Shown: piece by piece, positions 1 to 6,640 of the stretch
Layout of the letters: the number at the start of each line of letters is the position of its first letter
Numbering within the stretch: position 1 is the first letter of the stretch
Origin: Verrucomicrobiales bacterium
Lineage (GTDB): Bacteria; Verrucomicrobiota; Verrucomicrobiia; Verrucomicrobiales; DEV007
Direction: 5' to 3'
DNA: 11,397 bases
Assembly (NCBI GenBank): GCA_021648365.1
Contig: JAKISY010000125.1
Location: 1-11,397, forward strand
The notes under the pieces: model-generated
Databases searched by the model: none
The model's input: only the letters and a program-made list of their open reading frames with translations
Told to the model about the DNA's origin: nothing
Translations under genes and position numbers: made by a program

Positions 1-208
1 CGCCAGATCAAGCTCACGACCAGATTTTTAACAATTAGCATAACCTGAAATCAGCTAAACTGTTACCTTTCATGAGATAAATTTACCCTGCTCGCTAGTG
101 CTGTCAAATGAGCTTGTCGTAAAGTGCGATCTACGATCACATATACTCTAAATTGATTGAATTGCGTGGCAGGTTGTGGCACAACTAGGATTTGCCTTAG
201 CTCAAGTT

Positions 209-1147
209 ATGCACAGCAACGATATATTTTCTAAACGCCGAACCACGATCTCATTCGAGTTTTTTCCGCCCAAAACTTCAACGGGCTGGGAAAGCTTGTA
301 TAGCACCATCCGCGATCTCGAACCGCTGAAGCCGTCTTTTGTCAGTATCACCTACGGTGCTGGAGGCACGACTCGCGAGCCGACGCATGAGCTGGTGGTC
401 AAAATAAAGAACACCACCTCGCTCGATCCGGTGCCTCATTTGACCTGTGTTTGTCATAGCGAAGAAGAAATCGATACGATCCTGCGACGCTACGCGGAAG
501 CTGGCGTGAGCAATATCTTAGCCCTGGGCGGTGATCCTCCTAAAAATATTGAGAACTATGATCGCTCGAAGGATGCGTTCCAACATGGCAAAGACCTAGT
601 AGCTCATATCAAGAAATTTAACCAAAGTGGTCAGCACTCTGATTCAAGAGGTTTTGGCATTGGAGTAGCGGCTTTTCCCGAAGGGCATCCCACTACGCCC
701 AACCGTTTGCAGGAGATGGATTATCTCAAGATGAAAGTGGACGAAGGGGCCGATTACATCATCACTCAATTGTTTTTCGAGAACCGCGCGCTGCTCGACT
801 TCCGTGATCGTTGTCAGCTAGCAGGTATCGATATCCCCATCATTGCGGGCATCATGCCGATCACTTCCGCCAAGGGCATGCGTCGCATGGCGGATTTTGC
901 TGCCGGCACGAATTTTCCAGCTCGTTTGTTACGTGCGATCAACCGGGCAGGTGATGATGTCGAGGCGGTGGAGCGGGTTGGCATCAGCTACGCCACCGAG
1001 CAATGTTTGGATTTGCTTGAAAATGAAGTCAGCGGTATCCACATGTACACTCTGAATAAATCCAAAGCGACGCAAGAGATCTACGCTAATCTCGGCCTGC
1101 GGGATACCACGGGATTGGAAACGGCTGCTAGCAAGGAAAGCACATAG
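209..1147 (+). CDS. metF: methylenetetrahydrofolate reductase (MetF)
   Basis: This enzyme reduces 5,10-methylene-THF to 5-methyl-THF with FAD and NAD(P)H in the cytosol, supplying the methyl group for methionine synthesis. The protein is a TIM barrel of the usual bacterial length (312 aa from the ATG). Visible family motifs, numbered from that ATG, are EFFPP (catalytic Glu17, the counterpart of E. coli Glu28), TYGAGG (49-54), PHLTC (76-80), ALGGDPP with the flavin-site Asp109, ITQLFF with Gln187, and a C-terminal HMYTLN. An in-frame GTG at 176 would add 11 residues. I prefer ATG 209 because the extra residues carry no motif, but neither start has a well-placed Shine-Dalgarno. A possible -10 box, TATACT, lies at 142-147 without a well-spaced -35. 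The stop is six bases from the next gene, so the two are probably cotranscribed. The 208 bases upstream hold no other recognisable feature. Confidence 0.93.
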   Translation: MHSNDIFSKRRTTISFEFFPPKTSTGWESLYSTIRDLEPLKPSFVSITYGAGGTTREPTHELVVKIKNTTSLDPVPHLTCVCHSEEEIDTILRRYAEAGVSNILALGGDPPKNIENYDRSKDAFQHGKDLVAHIKKFNQSGQHSDSRGFGIGVAAFPEGHPTTPNRLQEMDYLKMKVDEGADYIITQLFFENRALLDFRDRCQLAGIDIPIIAGIMPITSAKGMRRMADFAAGTNFPARLLRAINRAGDDVEAVERVGISYATEQCLDLLENEVSGIHMYTLNKSKATQEIYANLGLRDTTGLETAASKEST

Positions 1148-1153
1148 AAAAAA

Positions 1154-2212
1154 TTGAAACGTCGGCGCAAATTTCCCAAACGTTATGCCATCTACTTGGT
1201 AGCGGTGCTTTATTTGTTTTGTGATCTAGTGTGGTTGAATGGTCCCATTTCACGGCGTGTCACTTACCACAAAAATGCTAAACAGCGAGTGAGGCAGGCG
1301 GTGAAAGAAGGGCGTTGGGTAGCTACGGTGAACACCCATCCCATCACTCGCGAGCAACTAGATCTGAGCACAGCAATCTACCTCTACCGTCGCGGCGATA
1401 AGCCCGAGGAACTCAGTGAGTCCTCTTTGCGCATCACTCGGCGGGCGGTGATGCAGGAGCTGATCAATGACACTCTGGTAACCCAGTATGCCAAAGCTGA
1501 GAAGTTCGCCCCGCCCGCAGAGGCGGTGGACAAGGCGCTGACGCAGTTCAAAAATCAGTTCGAAAATGAGCAAGACCAGCAGCGTAGAATGCAGGCGCAG
1601 AAGCTCAGCCAAGAGGAGTTGCGACAGCGCATCACACAGCACGTGACGGATCAACTGTGGTTGGAAAAACGCATCCGTCCTGCTGTGGGAGTGGATGAAG
1701 CTGCGGCGCTAGCCTGGTACGAAAAAAATCACAACAACCCAGAAGCGCAAGGCTTCACGGTGCCGGACATCATTCGAGCTAGGCAGATTTTTATCAGCAC
1801 CGTGGAAGAGGATGGCGAAGATCGAAAAAAATTGATCGATGATATTGCGAGGCAGTTGAAAGAAGGAGAACGAGATTTTGCAGAGTTAGCAGCAGAGTAT
1901 TCCGAAGACGAACGCAGCAAAACCGTGGGTGGCGATTTGGGCTGGTTCAGTGCTAGGCGCATGCCTGCCGACTTTGCTGAGCAAGTATTCAAGTTGGAAG
2001 TAGCTGAGGTATCCGAACCCTTTCGTAGCAAGTTGGGCTGGCACCTAGTGGAGGTCACCGATAAAAAAGAAGCTCGCGAGCTTAGCTTTGAAGAGCTAAA
2101 GCCAGAAATCATCGCATGGTTGGAAAATCAACGCAGGGCAGAAGTCTTACAGATCTTTATGCTCAAATTACGCAAAGCGTCGAACATCATCATCTACCCA
2201 GAAAACATGTGA
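1154..2212 (+). CDS. membrane-anchored parvulin-type peptidyl-prolyl cis-trans isomerase
   Basis: This is a SurA/PrsA-like folding factor of 352 aa, expected to act outside the cytoplasmic membrane. A basic N-terminus (KRRRKFPKR) precedes one hydrophobic segment at about residues 11-30, read as an uncleaved signal anchor. A helical chaperone-like region with many Gln and Glu residues follows (about 60-200). The PPIC/rotamase domain spans about 205-303, with ARQIFIS, FAELAAEYSED, the hallmark GGDLGWFS (259-266), and LGWHLVEV near its end. The start is TTG at 1154. It is the only reasonable choice, because the metF stop TAG lies in the same frame just two codons upstream and the first internal Met is residue 100. 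No Shine-Dalgarno is visible, so translation may depend on reinitiation after metF. The fold assignment is firm; the client proteins are unknown. Confidence 0.85.
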   Translation: MKRRRKFPKRYAIYLVAVLYLFCDLVWLNGPISRRVTYHKNAKQRVRQAVKEGRWVATVNTHPITREQLDLSTAIYLYRRGDKPEELSESSLRITRRAVMQELINDTLVTQYAKAEKFAPPAEAVDKALTQFKNQFENEQDQQRRMQAQKLSQEELRQRITQHVTDQLWLEKRIRPAVGVDEAAALAWYEKNHNNPEAQGFTVPDIIRARQIFISTVEEDGEDRKKLIDDIARQLKEGERDFAELAAEYSEDERSKTVGGDLGWFSARRMPADFAEQVFKLEVAEVSEPFRSKLGWHLVEVTDKKEARELSFEELKPEIIAWLENQRRAEVLQIFMLKLRKASNIIIYPENM

Positions 2213-2232
2213 CTTGATCTTTTAGTTTAATT

Positions 2233-2262
2233 TTGGCACAAAAGTGGCTCTAACTTTATATC
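2233..2262 (+). promoter_or_regulatory. candidate promoter of the dehydrogenase gene
   Basis: A -35-like TTGGCA (2233-2238) and a -10-like TATATC (2257-2262) are separated by 18 bases, in the 71-bp gap between the parvulin stop and the ATG at 2284. Both are partial matches to the sigma-70 consensus. This is a pattern match only. Confidence 0.3.
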
Positions 2263-2283
2263 GCAACACCAAGCACAGCAATC

Positions 2284-3156
2284 ATGTTCACAGAAAATCA
2301 AGATAAGGTCGGAGTGATCGGGCTAGGAATCATCGGCAAACGAGTCGCTGATAATCTGCGTCAATCTGGCTGCCACGTGTATGTCTGGAATCGCTCGCCC
2401 AAAACAGAGCCTAATTATTTGGGCTCACCCGCAGAGGTCGCCGATGTGGCAGAGGTGATCCAGATTTTTGTCCGCAATGGCAACGACCTAGTGGAGGTCA
2501 TCGACAAGATGCAGGGGCACATCACCGCGCGCCATGTCATCATCAATCACGCCACCGTAGATCCCGAGTCCACCCGCATTGCGGCAGAGAAAGTGGCCGA
2601 AGCTCACGGGGCCTTCCTCGATGCGCCCTTCACTGGTAGTAAAATGGCGGCAGAAAAAGGCGCTTTGGTGTATTATGTCGGGGGCGACCTCGCCGTGCTC
2701 GACCGTGTTCGGCCTATTTTGGAAATCTCCGCCAAAGAAGTGCTGTTCCTCGGCGAAGTCGGAGAAGCGACGCTGCTGAAGATCGTTACCAATATGATCA
2801 CCGCCTCCACCGTGGAGGTGCTCGCCGAAGCCCTAGCTCTCACGCGTGCCAACGGCATCGATCCAGACAAATTGAAGCAAGCTTTGGAGCACAATGCTTG
2901 CGGTTCCACTTTGACCGCGATGAAACTGCCCAGTTTGATCGAAGGCGACTACGAAGCGCATTTTTCCTTGGATAACATGTTCAAAGACGCCCAGTTCGCG
3001 ATTGATCTGGCAAAAGCCCAGGATTTGGAGCTGCCGGCTTTGACCACCACTGCCAACGTGATGTTTAATAGCATTCAAAATGGCGATGGTGGTGACGATT
3101 TTTCTGTGATCGGCAAGCGATTTGACCTTCCAAGGCATCAAAGCGAAGGGGAATAA
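2284..3156 (+). CDS. NAD(P)-dependent beta-hydroxyacid dehydrogenase (3-hydroxyisobutyrate dehydrogenase family)
   Basis: This is an oxidoreductase of 290 aa, the usual size for 3-hydroxyisobutyrate, tartronate-semialdehyde and related 2-hydroxyacid dehydrogenases. An N-terminal Rossmann fold starts with VIGLGIIG (dinucleotide-binding Gly13, Gly15 and Gly18). The substrate loop DAPFTGSKMAA (113-123) replaces the more common DAPVSGG. The catalytic lysine is Lys166 in LLKIVTN, with Asn170 one turn later. The all-helical C-terminal domain carries the family KD pair (Lys234-Asp235). All catalytic positions are present, so it should be active. The altered substrate loop means the substrate cannot be named; members of this superfamily also reduce succinic semialdehyde and glyoxylate. 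The ATG at 2284 has no clear Shine-Dalgarno. The last 37 bases of the gene and three bases beyond are duplicated downstream at 3344-3383. Confidence 0.85.
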   Translation: MFTENQDKVGVIGLGIIGKRVADNLRQSGCHVYVWNRSPKTEPNYLGSPAEVADVAEVIQIFVRNGNDLVEVIDKMQGHITARHVIINHATVDPESTRIAAEKVAEAHGAFLDAPFTGSKMAAEKGALVYYVGGDLAVLDRVRPILEISAKEVLFLGEVGEATLLKIVTNMITASTVEVLAEALALTRANGIDPDKLKQALEHNACGSTLTAMKLPSLIEGDYEAHFSLDNMFKDAQFAIDLAKAQDLELPALTTTANVMFNSIQNGDGGDDFSVIGKRFDLPRHQSEGE

Positions 3157-3159
3157 AAC
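3120..3159 (+). repeat. 40-bp direct repeat, copy 1 (3' end of dehydrogenase gene)
   Basis: This stretch covers the last codons of the dehydrogenase, its TAA stop and three bases beyond. It recurs at 3344-3383 with one mismatch (C versus A at the seventh base). Copy 1 is the coding copy and therefore the likely original. Confidence 0.9.
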
Positions 3160-3163
3160 TTTT

Positions 3164-3304
3164 AACCGCAGATTCCGCAGATTTCCGCAGATATTTTAAT
3201 TGTTTGGTTTGTAATATACAAATGCCTCATCCCATTCGCTTGATTTCCCCCATTTTCATTATTTCAAAACTCTGCATCTGCGATTATCTGTGTAATCTGC
3301 GGTT
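3164..3304. repeat. inverted pair of CCGCAGAT-type intergenic repeats
   Basis: The left arm begins AACCGCAGATT (3164-3174) and continues with two further CCGCAGAT units to about 3192. The right arm, from about 3271, ends with the exact reverse complement AATCTGCGGTT (3294-3304); beyond the 11-bp core the arms match imperfectly with small gaps. About 80 bases of AT-rich sequence with no gene lie between the arms. I recall similar CGCAGAT-rich intergenic repeats from many bacterial genomes but know no agreed name. The arms could form a hairpin in RNA. The stretch between genes here is 311 bp long and otherwise holds only the flanking direct repeats and a promoter candidate. Confidence 0.75.
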
Positions 3305-3343
3305 CCTCTCTTCTTCCGGAAAAATGTAGTGTAGTGTGAAACA

Positions 3344-3383
3344 ATTTGAACTTCCAAGGCATCAAAGCGAAGGGGAATAAAAC
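3344..3383 (+). repeat. 40-bp direct repeat, copy 2
   Basis: This is a non-coding second copy of 3120-3159, matching 39 of 40 bases, in the spacer before the cyclophilin gene. Together the copies flank the inverted-repeat element, as a long target duplication or a segmental duplication would. Confidence 0.9.
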
Positions 3384-3414
3384 GGATTTATTTCACCTTC
3401 CTATCAAAGCTAGC

Positions 3415-3442
3415 TTGTCACCACGCCACAAACTGCTTAAAT
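3415..3442 (+). promoter_or_regulatory. candidate promoter of the cyclophilin gene
   Basis: TTGTCA (3415-3420) and TTAAAT (3437-3442) are separated by 16 bases, placing a start near 3450 and a leader of roughly 18 bases before ATG 3468. The -35 matches five of six consensus bases. It lies just downstream of the second 40-bp repeat, so the promoter would be outside the inserted block. Confidence 0.4.
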
Positions 3443-3467
3443 AGGGGCTACAAGCAATTATTTTATC

Positions 3468-4613
3468 ATGAACACTCGCTATTTTTCATCATCATCGTCG
3501 CGCAGCTATCTCAACCGAGGTTTGCTGACGCTATTCGCCCTAGCGATCGTGCTCGCCACGCCACTCAGCGCCGGTCAGGTGACGCTACGGGTCGATGTCA
3601 ACGGCGCCGCCCATGACATCGTGATCGAGCTCGATGAAAAAAACGCACCTAAGACCAGCTCCAATTTCAAAAAGCTCGCAGCGTCGGGTTTTTACGATGG
3701 CATCGCTTTTCATCGAGTCATCCCCAACTACATCGTGCAAGCCGGCGATCCTTTGACCAAAAACGTCGATCAGCAGCACCTCTGGGGAACCGGCGGACCA
3801 GGTTACACCATTCCAGCTGAGATTGGCTTGCCTCACGAACGCGGCTCGATTGCCATGGCTCGTCTAGGCGATGCTCAAAATAGCAAAAAAGCTTCCAGCG
3901 GCAGCCAATTTTATATCGCCCTAGCTCGCCTTCCCAAGCTCGATAACGAATACACCGTATTTGGCAAAGTGGTTTCGGGGATGGAATATTTAGATCAAAT
4001 CTCTAAAGTTTCCGCCGATGGAAATAACAACCCTGATGAAAGAATCGAGATTGTCGCTAGCTCAGCAGGTGGAAAAAGTAGCACGGCCAGTAAGTCAAGT
4101 CCCGTCAAAGTCGCCGCGCCAGCCGCATCCGCCAAGATGGCTAAAAAGGATGGCAGCAAGAAAGAATCTTGGCTGAAAAGAAAATTTTCTGGAAAGAAAA
4201 AGAAAGACGCAGAAAAAATGGCTGCAGCCAGTGAAGAAGAGGAAAGCACCCCAGCTCCTACGCCGATCAGCAAAACTCAAGCCAGTAAAGCTGAAAAGAC
4301 GGTAGAGAAAAAGACAGCAAGCGTCAAAAAACAAAGTCCGCTACCAGCTACAACTCCAGCGAGCGGCGATGATCTTGCTGCCAACAATGCTGATCCGAGT
4401 TACCGCAATGACAATCGTGCCGACAAACGTTCAGCTTTGCTCGCCGCCCCGTCGGCCGTTGATCCTAGTGATGCAACGCAGGACGCCGACGCGAGTGACT
4501 CTGGGCCATCCTTGTCCGATCAGATGAAAGGCAAGCGTTCTGATAAAGATGTGGATATTAGAGAGCAAAAAGAGCGCGGATTTTTTGGACGTTTGCTCTA
4601 TCGTTACTGGTAA
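3468..4613 (+). CDS. secreted cyclophilin-type peptidyl-prolyl isomerase with long basic C-terminal tail
   Basis: This 381-aa protein begins with a Ser-rich n-region and a hydrophobic core (about 18-33), with a likely signal peptidase site after LSA at residue 35. The cyclophilin domain spans about 37-196 and has the active-site signature FHRVIPNYIVQAGDP (81-95, with Arg83 and Gln91), GSIAMAR (126-132), SGSQFYIAL (144-152) and YTVFGKVVSGMEYLD (162-176). It should catalyse prolyl isomerisation outside the cytoplasm. From about residue 198 a low-complexity Lys/Ala/Ser/Glu-rich tail of some 180 residues follows, including WLKRKFSGKKKK and several Ala-Pro-Thr runs, and ends in GFFGRLLYRYW. The tail is not part of the enzyme fold. 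It may bind cell wall, nucleic acid or membrane, which is inference. The start ATG has no clear Shine-Dalgarno. Confidence 0.88.
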   Translation: MNTRYFSSSSSRSYLNRGLLTLFALAIVLATPLSAGQVTLRVDVNGAAHDIVIELDEKNAPKTSSNFKKLAASGFYDGIAFHRVIPNYIVQAGDPLTKNVDQQHLWGTGGPGYTIPAEIGLPHERGSIAMARLGDAQNSKKASSGSQFYIALARLPKLDNEYTVFGKVVSGMEYLDQISKVSADGNNNPDERIEIVASSAGGKSSTASKSSPVKVAAPAASAKMAKKDGSKKESWLKRKFSGKKKKDAEKMAAASEEEESTPAPTPISKTQASKAEKTVEKKTASVKKQSPLPATTPASGDDLAANNADPSYRNDNRADKRSALLAAPSAVDPSDATQDADASDSGPSLSDQMKGKRSDKDVDIREQKERGFFGRLLYRYW

Positions 4614-4670
4614 AAAACCGCGAAAATAAGGAGAAAGATAAAAATTGCGACTCCGCTGAGCAACTTTTCC

Positions 4671-4700
4671 TTGCAAATAGCTTTTAACGCGCCATCTATA
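4671..4700 (+). promoter_or_regulatory. candidate promoter of tRNA-Tyr
   Basis: TTGCAA (4671-4676) and TCTATA (4695-4700) are 18 bases apart, about 40 bases before the mature tRNA 5' end. A small hairpin (ACACA/TGTGT around TCTAG) falls in the predicted leader. A pattern match only. Confidence 0.4.
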
Positions 4701-4739
4701 GACGTCCACGGCGCACACATCTAGTGTGTTCGAGGAACC

Positions 4740-4821
4740 GGGTAGGTACCGAAGCGGTCAAACGGGGCAGACTGTAAATCTGCTGGCTCAGCCTTCGAAG
4801 GTTCGAATCCTTCCCTGCCCA
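4740..4821 (+). tRNA. tRNA-Tyr (anticodon GUA)
   Basis: The sequence folds as a class II tRNA of 82 nt. The acceptor stem GGGTAGG (4740-4746) pairs with CCTGCCC (4814-4820) with one G-T wobble. The anticodon stem GCAGA/TCTGC encloses CTGTAAA, giving anticodon GTA at 4774-4776. A long variable arm GGC-TCA-GCC is present, and the T arm GAAGG-TTCGAAT-CCTTC occupies 4797-4813. Discriminator A is 4821. The following bases are CTCC, so the CCA end is not encoded and must be added by tRNA nucleotidyltransferase. The long variable arm with a GUA anticodon is diagnostic of bacterial tRNA-Tyr. The last 16 bases are reiterated downstream. Confidence 0.97.
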
Positions 4822-5057
4822 CTCCTTTGCGAAGCAAAGCAAAGAGAATTCCGGAAGGATGAAGAACGCAGTTCGAGCCGTAGCGAGTCCGCGAGCGGAG
4901 ACAGGCGGAGCGCAGCAAAGCCAATCCTTCCCTGCCCACTCCTTTGCGAAGCAAAGCAAAGAGAAGCCCGGAAGGATGAAGAACGCAGTTCGAGCCGTAG
5001 CGAGGCTGCGAGCGGAGACAGGCGGAGCGCAGCAAAGCCAATCCTTTCATCGCCACT
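4806..5057 (+). repeat. 117-bp tandem repeat containing the tRNA-Tyr 3' end
   Basis: Unit 1 is 4806-4922 and unit 2 is 4923-5039; they differ at 4 of 117 positions. A decayed third start lies at 5040-5057 (14 of 18 bases match). Each unit opens with AATCCTTCCCTGCCCA, the T-loop end through the discriminator of tRNA-Tyr, so unit 1 overlaps the gene itself. Inside each unit is a hairpin CTTTGC-GAA-GCAAAG, and a GGAAGGAT that is complementary to the tRNA-derived ATCCTTCC. Unit 1 also has TCCGC-GA-GCGGA, which changes in unit 2 break. The arrangement is like the rtT repeats downstream of E. coli tyrT. The period is a multiple of three, so it leaves long but probably meaningless reading frames open on both strands. 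Confidence 0.92.
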
Positions 5058-5175
5058 TTATTTATTATAAACGAGTTACGAGGGTTTTTGCCATCAATAT
5101 TCTCTCCCGTAAAAGCACTACTGGGAAAAATCGGGGCTTTTCTGAAACTCTAAAACCCACGCCGGACAATCCAGA

Positions 5176-5361
5176 TCAGAGCTTGTAAGTATTCTCACTT
5201 TTTACACGCGGTATCGCTTCCTCGCGAATTTTGGCGAAATAAGCACGATGTTCCTTTTCCGAAGAGGTTTTTGCGTAACGTCCTGCTTCCATAGCTTCTA
5301 CCCCTAAGCAGATATGATTCAGTAGGTATGCTTTCCTCATCATCACACCATTGCTTGGCAT
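5176..5361 (-). CDS. hypothetical protein, 61 aa
   Basis: I do not recognise this protein. The start at 5361 (MPSNGVMMRK) is chosen because GAGGAG at 5373-5368 stands six bases upstream, an excellent Shine-Dalgarno that contrasts with the SD-poor genes in the left part of the window. An upstream in-frame ATG at 5391 would add ten residues but lacks such a site. The protein is polar and probably mostly helical, with no membrane segment or signal peptide and a charged C-terminal half (SEKEHRAYFAKIREEAIPR). It lies between the tRNA repeat array and a divergent ATPase gene, with an 11-bp palindrome in its upstream region. Size and setting would suit a small regulator or antitoxin, but no motif supports either. 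It may also be a remnant of a longer gene. Confidence 0.5.
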   Translation of the reverse strand: MPSNGVMMRKAYLLNHICLGVEAMEAGRYAKTSSEKEHRAYFAKIREEAIPRVKSENTYKL

Positions 5362-5385
5362 AATATTCTCCTCTTGCCTTAAGTG

Positions 5386-5396
5386 TATCACTGATA
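5386..5396. promoter_or_regulatory. candidate operator palindrome TATCACTGATA
   Basis: This is a perfect 5-1-5 palindrome, 25 bases upstream of the 61-aa gene start and in the divergent spacer shared with the ATPase gene. Its bottom strand reads TATCAGTGATA, the same core as the tetO operator. No TetR-type gene lies in the window, so the regulator is unknown and chance resemblance is possible. Confidence 0.3.
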
Positions 5397-5425
5397 GTAT
5401 CTGTTAAGAAGAAAAATACAGAAGG

Positions 5426-5454
5426 TTGCTTCCGTGTAATATTTCTGATACAAT
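5426..5454 (+). promoter_or_regulatory. promoter of the ATPase gene, predicted leaderless
   Basis: TTGCTT (5426-5431) and TACAAT (5449-5454) are separated by exactly 17 bases. The -10 carries an upstream TG-like extension (CTGATACAAT). Its end is six bases before ATG 5461, so transcription would start at or next to the initiation codon. Confidence 0.6.
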
Positions 5455-5460
5455 GAATAA

Positions 5461-6639
5461 ATGCACGGTGTTGACAGGGTCTTAAAAGCAAAAATAAGTA
5501 AGTTACTGGAGTTTTTTCCGGCTGTGGCTCTGCTTGGCCCTCGCCAATGCGGTAAGACAACACTTGCACATGAAATAAGCACTTCGTTTGAGAGGGATTC
5601 GATCTATCTCGATCTTGAGAATGTCACCGATAACACCAAGTTGGATGATTGTGTTGGTTATCTTTCACCTTTGGAAGAGAAGCTGGTAATCATGGATGAA
5701 ATTCAGAATCGCCCGGGTTTATTTCCAGAAATCAGAGGCTTGATTGATGATGGTCGTCGCCGCGGGATTAAATCGGGAAGGTTTTTATTTCTCGGTTCGG
5801 CTTCTTACGAATTGCTACGACAAAGTGGTGAAAGTCTTGCTGGGCGAATTGCCTATCTTGAATTAACCCCATTTCGTCTTAACGAATTGTCAGCCGAAAA
5901 GCTTGATACCCTTTGGATTAGAGGCGGCTTCCCCGATAGTTTTTTGGCTCCAACCGAGGAAATGTCCCGCGAATGGCGGCGCAATTTTATCGACACCTAT
6001 CTGGCGCGTGACCTCGGATTACTCAACCGTGTGGGGCCGCTTCCGGCCATGCGTGATTTGATGCATATGCTGGCTCACCTTCACGGACAGGTTCTAAATA
6101 TTGCGCGCTTGGTAGAATCGCATGAATTCAGCAGAGCCGCTATCAATGGCTATCTAGACTTGTTCGAGCAAACCTTTGTGACGCGGAGACTGCAACCATA
6201 TTTCGTAAATGTTGGGAAACGCCTTACGAAACGTCCAAAAATCTATTTTCGCGACACTGGCTTATTACATCAGCTTCTTGGAATTCCAGATGAAGACACG
6301 CTACGTGGACACCCGGCTCGCGGATCTAGCTGGGAAGGTTTCGTGATTGAGGAAATTATTTCATTGATGCCAAATTGGGAGCCATTTTTCTACCGCACTT
6401 CGCACGGTGCCGAGCTTGATCTTGTTATGGTGAAGGGAGATCGCCGCTTGGCGTTTGAGATCAAAGTTTCCACAGCCCCCTCATTAACCAAGGGCTTTCA
6501 CCAAGCACGAAAAGATATCCAGCCAGAGCAAATATTTGTGGTCTCCAGAACAAACGAGACTTGGACAAGTGCCGAGGAAGTCATTCACACAAATATCTCC
6601 GCACTGCCAGAGATTTTGAGCCAGCTCGCAGCGGATTAG
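5461..6639 (+). CDS. AAA-type ATPase with C-terminal DUF4143 domain
   Basis: This 392-aa protein belongs to the ATP-binding/DUF4143 family common in bacteria and archaea, whose cellular role is largely unknown. The N-terminal P-loop is LLGPRQCGKTT (24-34, Lys32). Walker B is KLVIMDEIQ (74-82) with Asp79-Glu80. A sensor-like FLFLGSAS lies at 108-115, and the GRI-YLELTPF segment (128-138) is typical of the family. The C-terminal DUF4143 part has the KIYFRDTGLLHQLLG signature (260-274) and ends in a PD-(D/E)XK-like fold with GAELDLV (316-322) and AFEIKVS (331-337), that is Asp320, Glu333 and Lys335. The length is normal and all motifs are intact. Its promoter predicts a leaderless transcript. 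In accessory regions such ATPases are often found near toxin-antitoxin and restriction genes. A defence role here is speculation. Confidence 0.85.
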   Translation: MHGVDRVLKAKISKLLEFFPAVALLGPRQCGKTTLAHEISTSFERDSIYLDLENVTDNTKLDDCVGYLSPLEEKLVIMDEIQNRPGLFPEIRGLIDDGRRRGIKSGRFLFLGSASYELLRQSGESLAGRIAYLELTPFRLNELSAEKLDTLWIRGGFPDSFLAPTEEMSREWRRNFIDTYLARDLGLLNRVGPLPAMRDLMHMLAHLHGQVLNIARLVESHEFSRAAINGYLDLFEQTFVTRRLQPYFVNVGKRLTKRPKIYFRDTGLLHQLLGIPDEDTLRGHPARGSSWEGFVIEEIISLMPNWEPFFYRTSHGAELDLVMVKGDRRLAFEIKVSTAPSLTKGFHQARKDIQPEQIFVVSRTNETWTSAEEVIHTNISALPEILSQLAAD

Positions 6640-6640
6640 G

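Noticed and set aside
1..208. SAM/SAH riboswitch upstream of metF
   Set aside because: No recognisable conserved core or stem arrangement; the region is AT-rich with only a possible -10 box.
4614..4670. Rho-independent terminator after the cyclophilin gene
   Set aside because: The only candidate is a four-base TTGC/GCAA stem with an 11-base loop before CTTTT, too weak to call.
4696..5056. Two minus-strand reading frames of 87 and 111 codons antisense to tRNA-Tyr and the repeats
   Set aside because: They contain the antisense translation of the tRNA (GREGFEPSKAEPADLQSAPF), a well-known spurious annotation, and stay open because the repeat period is a multiple of three.
4806..5057. CRISPR array
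   Set aside because: Only two full units of 117 bp that are near-identical throughout; no short repeat alternating with unique spacers, and no cas genes.
4726..5188. Plus-strand frames through the tandem repeat, including one of 109 codons with repeated MKNAVRAVA
   Set aside because: They arise from a 117-bp period divisible by three, overlap the tRNA or its repeats, and have no ribosome binding site. A Tpr-like peptide as at E. coli tyrT cannot be excluded but is not supported.
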